Shown: positions 18,101 through 25,512 of the stretch, in pieces | Numbering within the stretch: the stretch's first letter is position 1 | How the letters are laid out: every line of letters starts with the position of its first letter | From: Hydrogenovibrio halophilus DSM 15072 | GTDB lineage: Bacteria > Pseudomonadota > Gammaproteobacteria > Thiomicrospirales > Thiomicrospiraceae | Reading direction: 5' to 3' | Assembly: GCF_000384235.1 (NCBI RefSeq) | Contig: NZ_KB913033.1 | Location: forward strand, 875,164 to 939,163 | Length of the DNA stretch: 64,000 nt | The notes under the pieces: generated by a model | Seen by the model: only the letters and a program-made list of their open reading frames with translations | What the model was told of the DNA's origin: nothing | Database searches by the model: none | Translations under genes and position numbers: made by a program

Positions 18101-18896
18101 CGTGGGCGAAGAAGCGAAAAAAGTCTTTGCCGACGCCAAGGAAATGCTGGAAGATTTGATGCGCGAAAAATGGCTGACCGCCAAAGCCGTGTACGGCTTT
18201 TACCCGGCCAATCGCGTGGGCGACGACATCGAAGTCTATACCGACGACAGCCGCTCGGAAGTGCTGACCCGTTTCCACCACCTGCGCCAGCAGTCGCAGA
18301 AAAAACGCGGCGGGGCCAACAACTGCCTGTCCGATTTTGTGGCCCCCAAAGACACCGGCGTCAAAGATTACATCGGCGTGTTTGCGGTCACAACCGGCAT
18401 TGGCATCGAAGAACACATTGCCCGCTTTGAAGCCGCGCACGACGACTATCGCGCGATCATGCTCAAGGCGCTGGCCGACCGTTTCGCCGAAGCCTTTGCC
18501 GAAACCCTGCACCAGCAGGTGCGCAAAACCGATTGGGGCTATGCACCGGACGAAGCGCTCGACAACGACGCGCTGATTGCCGAACGCTATCAGGGCATTC
18601 GCCCGGCCGCGGGCTATCCCGCCTGCCCGGACCACACCGAAAAAGGCCTTTTGTGGGATCTGCTCAAACCCGATGAGCGCATCGGTCTGGAAATCACCGA
18701 ATCCTTTGCCATGACGCCGACGGCGGCCGTGTCCGGCACCTACTTCGCGCACCCTGACAGCCGCTATTTCGGCGTCGGCTCCATCGGCCGCGACCAGGTC
18801 GAAGACTACGCCCAGCGCAAAGACTGGACCATCGAACAAGCCGAAAAATGGCTGGCCCCGAACCTGGGCTACGACCCCGAAGATTTTGCCAACTGA
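15135..18896 (+). CDS. metH: Cobalamin-dependent methionine synthase MetH
   Basis: The 1253-residue protein has all four MetH modules in order: homocysteine domain (about 20-340, zinc cysteines in GLNC and [10 protein letters not shown]), pterin/folate domain (about 370-620), cobalamin cap and B12 domain (about 660-900, DVHDIGKNI near residue 772 with the cobalt-ligating histidine), and the AdoMet activation domain (about 910-1240, with AEAFAE, Y-x-G-I-R-P-A-x-G-Y-P-x-C-P). It methylates homocysteine using methyltetrahydrofolate. A TGCTAAAAT at 15094-15102 may be an extended -10 box. No cobalamin or SAM riboswitch was recognised upstream. Two palindrome-related copies are read as Gln-Ala-Trp. 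Confidence 0.97.
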   Translation: MAHSDTALTLSDSQRQSRLTRIAQLRDRLKTRIVRLDGAMGTMIQNLKLTESEFRGERFSDWSCDIQGNNDILAMTQPQLIENIHRQFLQAGADIVETNSFNATTIAQADYEMESIVTDLNIAAAEVARRACDALTDQDGEPRFVAGVLGPTNRTASISPDVNDPGARNTTFDQLVEAYEQATRALITGGADVILIETIFDTLNAKAAIFAVKNIETELGDEIPIMLSGTITDASGRTLSGQTTEAFYNAVSHANPLSVGLNCALGPEELRRYVGELSRVCEAYVSIHPNAGLPNEFGEYDESPEQMAHEIAIWAEKGWINIIGGCCGTTPDHIAAFTQAMKNHTPRALPEIAPACRLSGLEPLNIDEDSLFVNVGERNNVTGSAKFKRLIIEDNFDEAIDIAVKQVEDGAQVIDVNMDEGMLDAKACMVKFLNLLASEPDASRVPIMIDSSKWEVIEAGLKCIQGKGIVNSISLKEGEEAFIKQAKLVRDYGAAAIIMAFDEDGQADTYERKIEICERSYRVLVDKVGFPPQDIIFDPNIFAVATGIEEHNRYGLDFIEAVRWIKQHLPHAKISGGVSNVSFSFRGNNPVREAIHSVFLYYAIKEGMDMGIVNAGQMAIYDEVPPKLRDAVEDVILNKDPEASERLLEIAEEYRGDGTAASREADLTWREGDVESRLQHALIKGITDYIEDDTEEAYQKLGAPINVIEGPLMDGMNIVGDLFGAGKMFLPQVVKSARVMKRAVAHLDPYLQAEKAEGQVKGKIVLATVKGDVHDIGKNIVGIVLQCNNFDVIDLGVMVPGEDILDAAEKENANVVGLSGLITPSLEEMVNVAKMMQERGMEVPLLIGGATTSKAHTAVKIEPQYEHPVVYVKDASRAVGVAQSLISHDKKAAFADKIRAEYADVREARKARAKEVKRVSIKQARQNPALKTLDDQAWSDFTPTKPSFLGSRVIEDFPLETLLERFDWSPFFQAWELHGKYPRILDDKVVGEEAKKVFADAKEMLEDLMREKWLTAKAVYGFYPANRVGDDIEVYTDDSRSEVLTRFHHLRQQSQKKRGGANNCLSDFVAPKDTGVKDYIGVFAVTTGIGIEEHIARFEAAHDDYRAIMLKALADRFAEAFAETLHQQVRKTDWGYAPDEALDNDALIAERYQGIRPAAGYPACPDHTEKGLLWDLLKPDERIGLEITESFAMTPTAAVSGTYFAHPDSRYFGVGSIGRDQVEDYAQRKDWTIEQAEKWLAPNLGYDPEDFAN
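17938..17949. repeat. ACCAGGCCTGGT palindrome, copy 7 (inside metH)
   Basis: Exact copy in the linker before the activation domain of MetH, read as Asp-Asp-Gln-Ala-Trp-Ser. Confidence 0.95.
18050..18059. repeat. Palindrome core CCAGGCCTGG (inside metH)
   Basis: Ten-base core only, read as Phe-Gln-Ala-Trp-Glu. A similar F-Q-x-W-E motif is conserved in MetH, so this copy may be constrained by protein sequence. Confidence 0.55.
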
Positions 18897-18909
18897 AAAA
18901 GCGATCACC

Positions 18910-19203
18910 ATGAAAAAACGTCTGCAACAACTCGCCTCGCCCATTCTGAATCCGCTGGAAAACTCGGAAGGCGATTACCACTACAGCCCGTCGCACCGCA
19001 AGGTGCTCAAAATCATGGGCGTTCTGTTTGTGATGCTCGGTGGCGTGGGCCTGTATTTCTCCCTACTTGCCGACATTCTGGCCGGCCTGTTTCCGGTGAT
19101 TCTGTTTACCGGCATTGGCCTGCTCTGTCTGATCGTGGGCTATCTGGGCAGTGACAAAGCCGTTTCCAAACTCTGGCGCAACCGCAACGAAACGCACCAG
19201 TAA
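18910..19203 (+). CDS. Small two-segment membrane protein, function unknown
   Basis: A 97-residue protein whose ATG lies 13 bases after the metH stop. Two hydrophobic stretches (about residues 38-58 and 61-82) suggest a helical hairpin in the inner membrane with both ends cytoplasmic; the ends are rich in Lys and Arg. I do not recognise the family. The position suggests co-transcription with metH. Confidence 0.7.
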   Translation: MKKRLQQLASPILNPLENSEGDYHYSPSHRKVLKIMGVLFVMLGGVGLYFSLLADILAGLFPVILFTGIGLLCLIVGYLGSDKAVSKLWRNRNETHQ

Positions 19204-19214
19204 CCGCAGAAACC

Positions 19215-19226
19215 ACCAGGCCTGGT
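19215..19226. repeat. ACCAGGCCTGGT palindrome, copy 8
   Basis: Exact intergenic copy 12 bp after the small membrane gene, extended by CC/GG to an 18-bp inverted repeat. Confidence 0.95.
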
Positions 19227-19311
19227 GGTCAGGCACGGCCACATTGGTGCCCAACGTGGGCCAACGGCGACAACCCAGCAGGGCGCAACGTCACTAAAAA
19301 GGTAGGAAGGT

Positions 19312-19974
19312 ATGTCCGATTCAACCCAAGCACTCAACATGGATTTCACCCAAAAAGTGGTCGTGGAAACCGAAAAAATGGACTGGGTCGGCAGTCGTGC
19401 CGACCAGGTGTTGCGCAAACCACTGGAAAGAGAATTTGCCGAATCGGGCCGAGCCACCAGCATCGTCCAGTTTTTGCCCGGTGCCAGCTTCCCTGCGCAT
19501 CAACATGCTCTGGGCGAAGAAATCTTTGTGCTGGAAGGCGTCTTTTCCGATGAAAGCGGCGACTACCCCGCTGGCACCTATCTGCGCAACCCGCCCGGCT
19601 CAAGCCACGCGCCCCATTCCAAAGAGGGCTGCGTTATTTTCGTCAAACTGGAACAATTCTCGCCAGAAGACACTCAGCACGTGGCCCTGGATACCCATCA
19701 GGCCACCATGCAACCTGGCATCGGTCACTTAAACGTATTGAGCTTACACAGCTTTCAATCCGAACACTCCGCGCTGGTGTATTGGCCAGCGGGCGAACGG
19801 TTTCAACCGCATCAGCATTGGGGCGGCGAAGAAATTTTGGTGTTAAAAGGCGAATTGATCGACGAACACGGTCGCTATCCCCAAGGCACCTGGATTCGCA
19901 GCCCTCACCTGAGTCAGCACCACCCTTACGTGGAACAAGACACCTTGATTTACGTGAAAACGGGGCATTTATAG
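19312..19974 (+). CDS. Double-cupin ChrR-like protein
   Basis: The 220-residue protein holds two cupin barrels. The first has FPAHQHALGEEIFVLEG with metal-binding His/His/Glu residues; the second has FQPHQHWGGEEILVLKG. Both end with YPxGTxxRxP. The pattern is that of the ChrR-type anti-sigma cupin (cupin_7) without the zinc-binding anti-sigma domain, so a regulatory role is unlikely and a metal-binding or enzymatic one is more plausible. An AGGAAGG ribosome-binding site precedes the ATG. Confidence 0.8.
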   Translation: MSDSTQALNMDFTQKVVVETEKMDWVGSRADQVLRKPLEREFAESGRATSIVQFLPGASFPAHQHALGEEIFVLEGVFSDESGDYPAGTYLRNPPGSSHAPHSKEGCVIFVKLEQFSPEDTQHVALDTHQATMQPGIGHLNVLSLHSFQSEHSALVYWPAGERFQPHQHWGGEEILVLKGELIDEHGRYPQGTWIRSPHLSQHHPYVEQDTLIYVKTGHL

Positions 19975-20033
19975 CCACAAGCCGGGCTTTGCCCCGGATG
20001 AACGGTTTGATAGAGCGGTCAGCGCCTTTAACT

Positions 20034-20315
20034 ATGACAGACAAAACGCCAACCAACACCGACTGGCAAGTGTATCTGTTACGGTGTGCCGACAATACCC
20101 TCTATTGCGGCATCACCAACAACCTGCCACGCCGCCTGCGCCAGCACAACGGCGAAATGAACGGCGGCGCCAAATACACCCAGGGCCGTCGTCCGTGCCA
20201 ACTGGCCTACTGCGAACACCACCCCGACAAAAGCCAGGCCCTAAAACGCGAACAGCAAATCAAACATTACACAAGACCCCAAAAAGAAAGCCTGTGTTCC
20301 AAGCTGGTGCCGTAA
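20034..20315 (+). CDS. GIY-YIG nuclease-family protein (YhbQ-like)
   Basis: A 93-residue single-domain GIY-YIG protein: WQVYLLRCADNTLYCGITNNLPRRL contains the VYLL...YCGIT signature and catalytic Arg, and the later REQQIKHYTRPQKESL is typical of the UPF0213 group. Possible DNA-structure-specific nuclease; substrate unknown. The frame is open farther upstream but that part overlaps the cupin gene and is not family-like. Confidence 0.85.
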   Translation: MTDKTPTNTDWQVYLLRCADNTLYCGITNNLPRRLRQHNGEMNGGAKYTQGRRPCQLAYCEHHPDKSQALKREQQIKHYTRPQKESLCSKLVP

Positions 20316-20324
20316 CCAAAACGT

Positions 20325-20336
20325 ACCAGGCCTGGT
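20325..20336. repeat. ACCAGGCCTGGT palindrome, copy 9
   Basis: Exact copy ten bases after the GIY-YIG stop, with the tail TAAAACGGTGTTTTAA. Confidence 0.95.
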
Positions 20337-20379
20337 TAAAACGGTGTTTTAATACGCAGTAACGAAAGACAGGATGAAG

Positions 20380-20404
20380 AAAAAAGGGTAGCGTCCCCCT
20401 TTTT
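20380..20404. terminator. Hairpin with A and T flanks upstream of the TerB/J-domain gene
   Basis: AAAAAGGG and CCCTTTTT pair around the loop TAGCGTCC, giving a possible bidirectional terminator. Confidence 0.45.
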
Positions 20405-20454
20405 CCCAAAAACAAGCAGAAGAAGACGTGTTTGTTGAGAAACCATGAGACCCT

Positions 20455-21267
20455 ATGAAATTCATTAAATACCTCCTACTTTTTATTGTTTTTATTTTCT
20501 TCAAGTTATTCGGTTGGCTGTTTAAAGGCACACGAAAAACCGTCGACATTGGGGTTGATGCCTATAAATCAGTGAAAAACAGTGAAAGCTTTGATGAAGC
20601 TTACCGAAACTTCGCATCGAACAAATACGCCAAAGCACGTTTAGGGATCCCCGAAGAAATCATTGCTTTGATGGCCAAGGTCGCCGCCAGCGATGGCAAG
20701 ATCAGTGAACTGGAAATTGAATACATGAGCGACACCATAAAGTCGATGGCTCAGGCGATGATATCTGCAGGTGTTGATCCAAGGGTCGTCGACCCCATCA
20801 AAAAAAGACTTTTTTCGCTGGCAAACGTGGCAAAGCGTGATGACAACCCGGTCTCTTATTACTGCCACGCCTTATCAAAGGCCAATCACGAAATTCGCCA
20901 GGGTGCACTCCTGCAAATCATTGCTTTTGCCTCTCTGGATGGGGTGTCCGAAAACACCAGGGCAATGCTATTTGAGCTAGGTGAAAATTTGCATTTCTCG
21001 CATTCTGAAACTGAGACTTTCTTTGAGAACGTGAACGGGAACGCTGGAGGATCCACCTATCAGAATGACCCTTATGAGGTGCTTGGCTGCAATGAAGAAG
21101 ACGACTTTTCAACCATCAAAAAAACTTACCGCAAATTAGTCAAGCAATATCACCCTGACTTTATGCACGGCAAGGGAATGGAGGACGCCCAAATTAGAGA
21201 AGCCACAGAAAAGATGCAAGAGATCAATGCCGCCTATGAGGAAATCAAGCGTCGCCGAAATGCATGA
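20455..21267 (+). CDS. DjlA-like membrane co-chaperone with TerB and J domains
   Basis: An N-terminal membrane anchor (residues 1-25) is followed by a TerB-like helical domain (about 60-190; LMAKVAASDGKISELEIEYM) and a C-terminal J domain (about 205-268) with the HPD motif intact (QYHPDFMHGKG). This is the architecture of DjlA, an inner-membrane partner of DnaK, so it should stimulate DnaK ATPase at the membrane. The N-terminal region is more basic than in DjlA and the length, 270, is similar. Base composition is more AT-rich than in neighbouring genes. Confidence 0.85.
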   Translation: MKFIKYLLLFIVFIFFKLFGWLFKGTRKTVDIGVDAYKSVKNSESFDEAYRNFASNKYAKARLGIPEEIIALMAKVAASDGKISELEIEYMSDTIKSMAQAMISAGVDPRVVDPIKKRLFSLANVAKRDDNPVSYYCHALSKANHEIRQGALLQIIAFASLDGVSENTRAMLFELGENLHFSHSETETFFENVNGNAGGSTYQNDPYEVLGCNEEDDFSTIKKTYRKLVKQYHPDFMHGKGMEDAQIREATEKMQEINAAYEEIKRRRNA

Positions 21268-21276
21268 CAACGAAGT

Positions 21277-21304
21277 AAAAGGCGTCCCCTTAGCGCCGTT
21301 TTTT
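21277..21304 (+). terminator. Possible intrinsic terminator after the TerB/J-domain gene
   Basis: GGCG and CGCC form a short stem followed by GTTTTTT, ten bases after the stop codon. Confidence 0.45.
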
Positions 21305-21359
21305 ACCGAAAATAGGCAAAGCCCTTAATGCCATTATCTGCACATTGCCTGAACGAATG

Positions 21360-22037
21360 CTAAGGCTTTTTCGCAAGGAAAATAGTATGGCGACTGCCTT
21401 TACCCGGTCTTGCTCTCACCGTTTTGTTGCTCACTTTGAATCCGGCTTTTTTGAGTTGATTCATGAACTTCGAATCTGGCCCGGCAGACCACACGGCCAG
21501 CATCCCTTCAGGGCGTAGACTGTTATATAACGCACTTAAACCTGCGCTTGAATACAGCCAATTGTTCTCACTGTTCGTCATGCCTTCCGGTCCATTATCG
21601 ACATCGAGCAAAATGGCGTCAAAATCTGGTTTCTGTTGTGTGATTAATTCGGCGATATCGCCTAATCGTACCTGGCTGCGCGCATCTTCTAACGGGTTGC
21701 CAGCACATTCCCCTAGCGGGCCGCGGTTCCATTCAACCACTTCTGGAATCAGCTCTGCCACAGTCACCCTTGAGCTAGCCGTCACACACACCAACGCGGT
21801 TGCCAAGGTATACCCCATCCCCAAACCGCCCACTAAAACCTCTGCACTGTCTTTGTTTTTAATATGCGCACAGCCAAGCTTAGCCAATTCCTGCTCGGAG
21901 CTATAAACCCGACTACTCATCAATACACCGCGTGAACCAGAAAGCTTTATCGTAAATTCATCTTCACGCTGTAATAAAACCAACTCACCGCCGTTGTTGG
22001 GAATCATCGCTGTCGCGAGTTTGCTTAATTGCGTCAT
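21360..22037 (-). CDS. Spermidine-synthase-like methyltransferase-fold protein
   Basis: The 225-residue protein has a Rossmann fold of the spermidine-synthase type: glycine-rich VLVGGLGMGYTLATAL, acidic strand end VTVAELIPEVVEWN, and DAILLDVDNGPEG. The polyamine-binding residues of true spermidine synthases are not evident, so it may be a SAM-dependent methyltransferase of unknown substrate. Ribosome-binding site GAG is weak. It stands alone, tandem with the DUF3820 gene. Confidence 0.7.
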   Translation of the reverse strand: MTQLSKLATAMIPNNGGELVLLQREDEFTIKLSGSRGVLMSSRVYSSEQELAKLGCAHIKNKDSAEVLVGGLGMGYTLATALVCVTASSRVTVAELIPEVVEWNRGPLGECAGNPLEDARSQVRLGDIAELITQQKPDFDAILLDVDNGPEGMTNSENNWLYSSAGLSALYNSLRPEGMLAVWSAGPDSKFMNQLKKAGFKVSNKTVRARPGKGSRHTIFLAKKP

Positions 22038-22115
22038 ATTATCTCGTCATGTATGGGGTTGATTGAGTGGCCGTGTATTTTTTAGAAAGGGCAGAGTAAA
22101 AACCATGTAAAACCT

Positions 22116-22127
22116 ACCAGGCCTGGT
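22116..22127. repeat. ACCAGGCCTGGT palindrome, copy 10
   Basis: Exact copy; one end base is part of the DUF3820 stop codon on the minus strand. Tails CAATTTTGATTTC and AGGTTTTAC. Confidence 0.95.
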
Positions 22128-22342
22128 CAATTTTGATTTCTCAACGGATCAAGAAGGTGCTTCAAACCATTGTGATCCAACTCATGCATGAGAGCCAATA
22201 ACTGCCCTAAATGACCAGATGGAAACCCCTCACGCGCAAACCAATTAAGGTAATTTCCTGGCAAATCAGCAATAATTCGTCCCTTGTATTTGCCGTAAGG
22301 CATCGTGACGGTAACGAGTTTCTTTAAATTCTCTGGGTTCAT
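22127..22342 (-). CDS. DUF3820-family small protein
   Basis: A 71-residue protein with the DUF3820 pattern TMPYGKYKGRIIADLPGNYLNWFAREGFPSGHLGQLLALMHEL. The family is related to putative quorum-sensing-regulated virulence factors, but no biochemical role is known. Its stop codon touches the palindrome. Confidence 0.82.
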   Translation of the reverse strand: MNPENLKKLVTVTMPYGKYKGRIIADLPGNYLNWFAREGFPSGHLGQLLALMHELDHNGLKHLLDPLRNQN

Positions 22343-22416
22343 AAGTTAAAGAATAGAGATAAGCAGTGATTAAGCATTTTGACTCCTGAATTCAGGCACA
22401 GTTCAGACAGTTGTCC

Positions 22417-22558
22417 ATGGAAGAACGATACCATATTCAGTTTGAATTTGAACTGGGATTGAGCTTAAGGCAAATTGCCAAAACCACCAGGCCTAGTGCG
22501 GTTCAACGCCCGGCTGAGCATGGTGCTGGCGCTGTCTGAGCCTGCTTCATTTACCTGA
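22417..22558 (+). pseudogene. IS30-like transposase fragments
   Basis: The N-terminal fragment (22417 to about 22485) carries the conserved start of the transposase helix-turn-helix; the C-terminal fragment lies in a different frame from 22499. More than 250 codons are missing between them. The call rests on short stretches read by eye. Confidence 0.5.
22486..22497. repeat. Palindrome variant ACCAGGCCTAGT
   Basis: One base from consensus, lying exactly where the two transposase fragments are joined. Confidence 0.65.
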
Positions 22559-22700
22559 TCAACAATTCATAACCCGTTGTGGTACCTTTAATGGAGGGGC
22601 GTCTGCCTGAACTGTGTCATCTTTGGCGCACGAATGCTTTGTGTGAAATCGACCATTCCAGGGCAGTTAGCTCCTCACCATTCAACTTTAGGAGATGGTT

Positions 22701-23081
22701 ATGAAGAGACAATGGACCAGCTGGACAATTTTGGTGGCTTTTATGAGTGTTATGACTTTGCCGGTTCAGGCGGCGATGATGTCGACCGAGCAAGTGGTGC
22801 AAACCCAGCAGGCGCAGGTGGACCGTCAAAACCTTACGCAAATGCTTGACCGCACCGACGTGCAGGATCAGCTCGTGGCAATGGGCGTATCCGCCGACGA
22901 TGTGCAACAACGCGTCGCGGCGATGACGGATACGGAAGTGGCACAACTCAACGGACAGCTTGCCGATTTACCGGCGGGTGAAGGCGTTCTTGGCGTGGTG
23001 GCACTGATCTTTGTGGTGTTTGTGATCACCGATGTCGTCGGTGCGACGGACATTTTCCCATTCATTCACCCCGTCAGATAA
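22701..23081 (+). CDS. PA2779-family small membrane/secreted protein
   Basis: A 126-residue protein with an N-terminal signal-like segment ending PVQA, a glutamine-rich helical middle (STEQVVQTQQAQVDRQNL) and a hydrophobic C-terminal helix (GVLGVVALIFVVFVITDVVGATD). This layout matches the uncharacterised PA2779 family, which is nearly always followed by a PA2778-type peptidase, as here. A TTTAGGAGA ribosome-binding site supports the ATG at 22701; an ATG at 22695 lies inside it. The stop overlaps the next start (TAATG). Confidence 0.78.
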   Translation: MKRQWTSWTILVAFMSVMTLPVQAAMMSTEQVVQTQQAQVDRQNLTQMLDRTDVQDQLVAMGVSADDVQQRVAAMTDTEVAQLNGQLADLPAGEGVLGVVALIFVVFVITDVVGATDIFPFIHPVR

Positions 23082-24082
23082 TGGCTTTGCCATTCCCGTT
23101 TTATCGCGCCCGGCTCTGGCTGGGCGTTTTTTTGTCTGCGTCCCTGATAGCCCTTTCCGGGTGTGGCTCTTTGCCGTATTCACAGGAACTGACGGTGTCG
23201 CCACAACAGGCCGAACTGAGCCAGGTGCCATTTTACGCGCAGACAAAATACCAGTGCGGCCCGGCGGCCCTGGCCACGGTGTTGCAACATCGCGATCAGA
23301 ATGTCTTGCCGGACGACCTGGTCAGCCGGGTTTATACGCCACAAAAACAGGGCAGCCTGCAGGTGGACATGATCGGCGCGGCACGTCAGCAAGGGCTGGT
23401 TCCCTACCCGCTCGAACCAAAAATGCAGGCATTGCTGACCGAAGTGGCCCAGGGCAATCCGGTATTGGTGATGCAGAACCTGCGCTTTGGCTGGTGGCCG
23501 CTTTGGCACTATGCGGTGGTAGTGGGGTACGATTTGTCTGAAAACGAAGTGGTCTTGCGCTCTGGCGAAACCAAACGCAGGGTGACCACGCTTGGGACAT
23601 TTGAACGCACATGGCAGCGCGCCGACTACTGGGCGTTGGTGGTGGTGGAGCCGGACCGGATTCCGGCGACGGCCAATCACCAGGCCTGGTTAAAAACCGC
23701 TTTTGATTTGGAGCAGACGGGGCAAAAGGCCGCCGCGCTCACGGCTTACCAAACCGGCTGGCAAACCTGGCCGCAAAGCGCCCAGCTGGGCATGACGCTG
23801 GCCAATTTGCATTACCAACAGGGTCAGTACGATTCAAGCAGTCAAACGTTTGCAGCCCTGAGCCGAAGACACGGTCAGCAAGCGATGGTCTGGAACAACT
23901 GGGCCTATGCTCTGAAAGCGCAGGGCTGCAAGCATGAAGCCCATCAGGCGGCGCAATGTGCAAGACAACTCGCGCCGGACGATCCTGACATTCAATCCAC
24001 CTCCCAGGAAATGCAAACCTCTGCCCGGCCTGAACCGGATTGCCCCAGAGTTCAGTGCCCGACGGTTCGGTCGGAGAATTAA
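23081..24082 (+). CDS. PA2778-family lipoprotein with C39-like cysteine peptidase and TPR domains
   Basis: A lipoprotein signal with lipobox LSGC lies near residues 24-27. The C39-like papain fold follows, with the catalytic cysteine in YQCGPAAL (about residue 59) and the histidine in WHYAVVVGY (about 145). Residues 205-320 form TPR-like repeats. PA2778 proteins may cleave a peptide exported with or encoded by the PA2779 partner, but the substrate is unknown. A palindrome copy between the peptidase and TPR parts is read Gln-Ala-Trp-Leu-Lys-Thr-Ala-Phe. Confidence 0.82.
   Translation: MALPFPFYRARLWLGVFLSASLIALSGCGSLPYSQELTVSPQQAELSQVPFYAQTKYQCGPAALATVLQHRDQNVLPDDLVSRVYTPQKQGSLQVDMIGAARQQGLVPYPLEPKMQALLTEVAQGNPVLVMQNLRFGWWPLWHYAVVVGYDLSENEVVLRSGETKRRVTTLGTFERTWQRADYWALVVVEPDRIPATANHQAWLKTAFDLEQTGQKAAALTAYQTGWQTWPQSAQLGMTLANLHYQQGQYDSSSQTFAALSRRHGQQAMVWNNWAYALKAQGCKHEAHQAAQCARQLAPDDPDIQSTSQEMQTSARPEPDCPRVQCPTVRSEN
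23679..23690. repeat. ACCAGGCCTGGT palindrome, copy 11 (inside PA2778-like gene)
   Basis: Exact copy with the tail TAAAAACCGCTTTTGA, fully translated. Confidence 0.95.
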
Positions 24083-24088
24083 CCCCTC

Positions 24089-25330
24089 TCAGGATTTCGT
24101 CACCGCAGGTGGTTCCGTTTTCTGCGGTGGCTCTGCCGCAGCGTCTTTTCTGCTATGAAAACGCTTGTCGAAATCCAGCCCCCAGACGACCTTGAAAAAC
24201 CTCACCACAACGTACAGAAACAACAATGGCAACAGAATTGAGCGCAGAATAAAGGCCACCATCGCGTTCAGCATCGCATTGATCGCATTGGTCATCACAT
24301 CTTTGAGGCCTTCGTAAGTCAGCTTGTCTGTGAGCCCGTCGAACTTGCTTGAGAGACCGGAAATCTTGTCTTTGACCCCGCCCATAAAGCCGATGGATTC
24401 GCCGCGAAGCCGTTTTTCCAAATCCCGGATCGCCTGATTCAATTTGCCCATCGCCTCATTCCCCGCAGCCAATTCGTCTTCCAGCGCATCCAGTTTCGCC
24501 ACGGAACGGTCAAACGCGGATTTGGCAGTTTTCGCGCTGCTTTCAGAACGGAAAGGGTTATAGGTCTCCAGAGTCGAGTATTGATCCAGCGCTTGGCGAA
24601 ACCGCTCGACTTCGGCTTGCTGGGCGTCAACCTGACCCGCCAGATCACGCACCGTTTCCGCCATTTCGGTCTTCTGCTGTCTGTGGTTTTCCAGCCGAGC
24701 TTCCAGTCTGGCTTTAACCTCTTCGGGAATGGCAGGCGGCAGCTCCATCTCTTGGATCGCTTCTTCCGCGCTGCCCAATGCCTGCAGGTTCTGTTCCAGT
24801 TTTTCGTCCAGAAACATCTGACTGGCCACGCCACTGAGCAGCGCCATCAAAACCACCAGAAAGCGGATGACCACCAGCGTAATAAACAGTTTGATCGCGA
24901 TCACTTGGTATTTGACCGCGTTAAGCAGCAAGGCGCCCACAGCGAATCCGGCCGTCAGCGTCAGCAGCAGATTGAAAAAGGCGGTGCCCACAATTTCCAC
25001 CAGCAGTTTCTGCAATACCAGCGAACCGATCGCCAGTTTCATCACGGTCGAAAAGTCCTCGACCATGTCCAGCAAGGGGGAGATCACTTCGCCCACGGAC
25101 ACCGAAGTGCCCAGCCCGAACTGAAACGTCACCGCAGTGGATTCAATGACCGAGCCCAACGCATTGATGCCGCGGCCGATTCCGAACGCCACCCCCGCAT
25201 CGATCAGGGCCTCGTCCACATACTCGATGGCCAACAGATCCAGTGCATTGGTCCAGGACAGCGCCAGGACGAAAGCGACCGCAAGCACAAAGAGTTTGCT
25301 GTATAAACGATCCGTGTGTTCAAACATCAT
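24089..25330 (-). CDS. Multi-pass membrane protein with long coiled coil, function unknown
   Basis: From the ATG at 25330 (GAGG ribosome-binding site) the 413-residue protein has an N-terminal membrane segment, two hydrophobic stretches around residues 95-185, a long charged coiled coil (about 190-330, rich in Glu, Gln, Ala and Arg), and a C-terminal membrane segment (about 370-390) ending in a basic tail. No family was recognised. It meets the PA2778-like gene tail to tail. A scaffold or mechanosensing role is only a guess. Confidence 0.75.
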   Translation of the reverse strand: MMFEHTDRLYSKLFVLAVAFVLALSWTNALDLLAIEYVDEALIDAGVAFGIGRGINALGSVIESTAVTFQFGLGTSVSVGEVISPLLDMVEDFSTVMKLAIGSLVLQKLLVEIVGTAFFNLLLTLTAGFAVGALLLNAVKYQVIAIKLFITLVVIRFLVVLMALLSGVASQMFLDEKLEQNLQALGSAEEAIQEMELPPAIPEEVKARLEARLENHRQQKTEMAETVRDLAGQVDAQQAEVERFRQALDQYSTLETYNPFRSESSAKTAKSAFDRSVAKLDALEDELAAGNEAMGKLNQAIRDLEKRLRGESIGFMGGVKDKISGLSSKFDGLTDKLTYEGLKDVMTNAINAMLNAMVAFILRSILLPLLFLYVVVRFFKVVWGLDFDKRFHSRKDAAAEPPQKTEPPAVTKS

Positions 25331-25512
25331 GTCCCTCAACGGTTGAAAGTCAACGCTGAGCGCGGCCGCTTTTACCCGACCACACTCGCCTACCATTTAA
25401 CGCCTCTTTTTCCAAACTGGCAATCACAAAACGCTTACGCAAAGCGAAGCTTTCTATGCATAGGATAGTTAAATGAATAGAATGGACGCTTTCCAATTTC
25501 CGGTTCCACCCC

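Larger units (their letters stand above)
22395..22618. mobile_element. IS30-like insertion-sequence remnant, internally deleted
   Basis: Imperfect terminal inverted repeats bound the element: GGCACAGTTCAGACAG (22395-22410) and the complement of GTCTGCCTGAACTGTGTC (22601-22618), matching at 14 of 16 positions. Inside, an ATG at 22417 opens 29 codons resembling an IS30-type transposase N terminus (ERYHIQFEFELGLSLRQIAK). At 22499-22558 another frame reads FNARLSMVLALSEPASFT and a stop, resembling a transposase C terminus. The middle of the gene is missing. The junction falls at a palindrome variant. Clear target duplications were not found. Confidence 0.6.

Noticed and set aside
15906-18944. A very long open frame opposite metH
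   Set aside because: It is a shadow of the real metH codon usage on the other strand.
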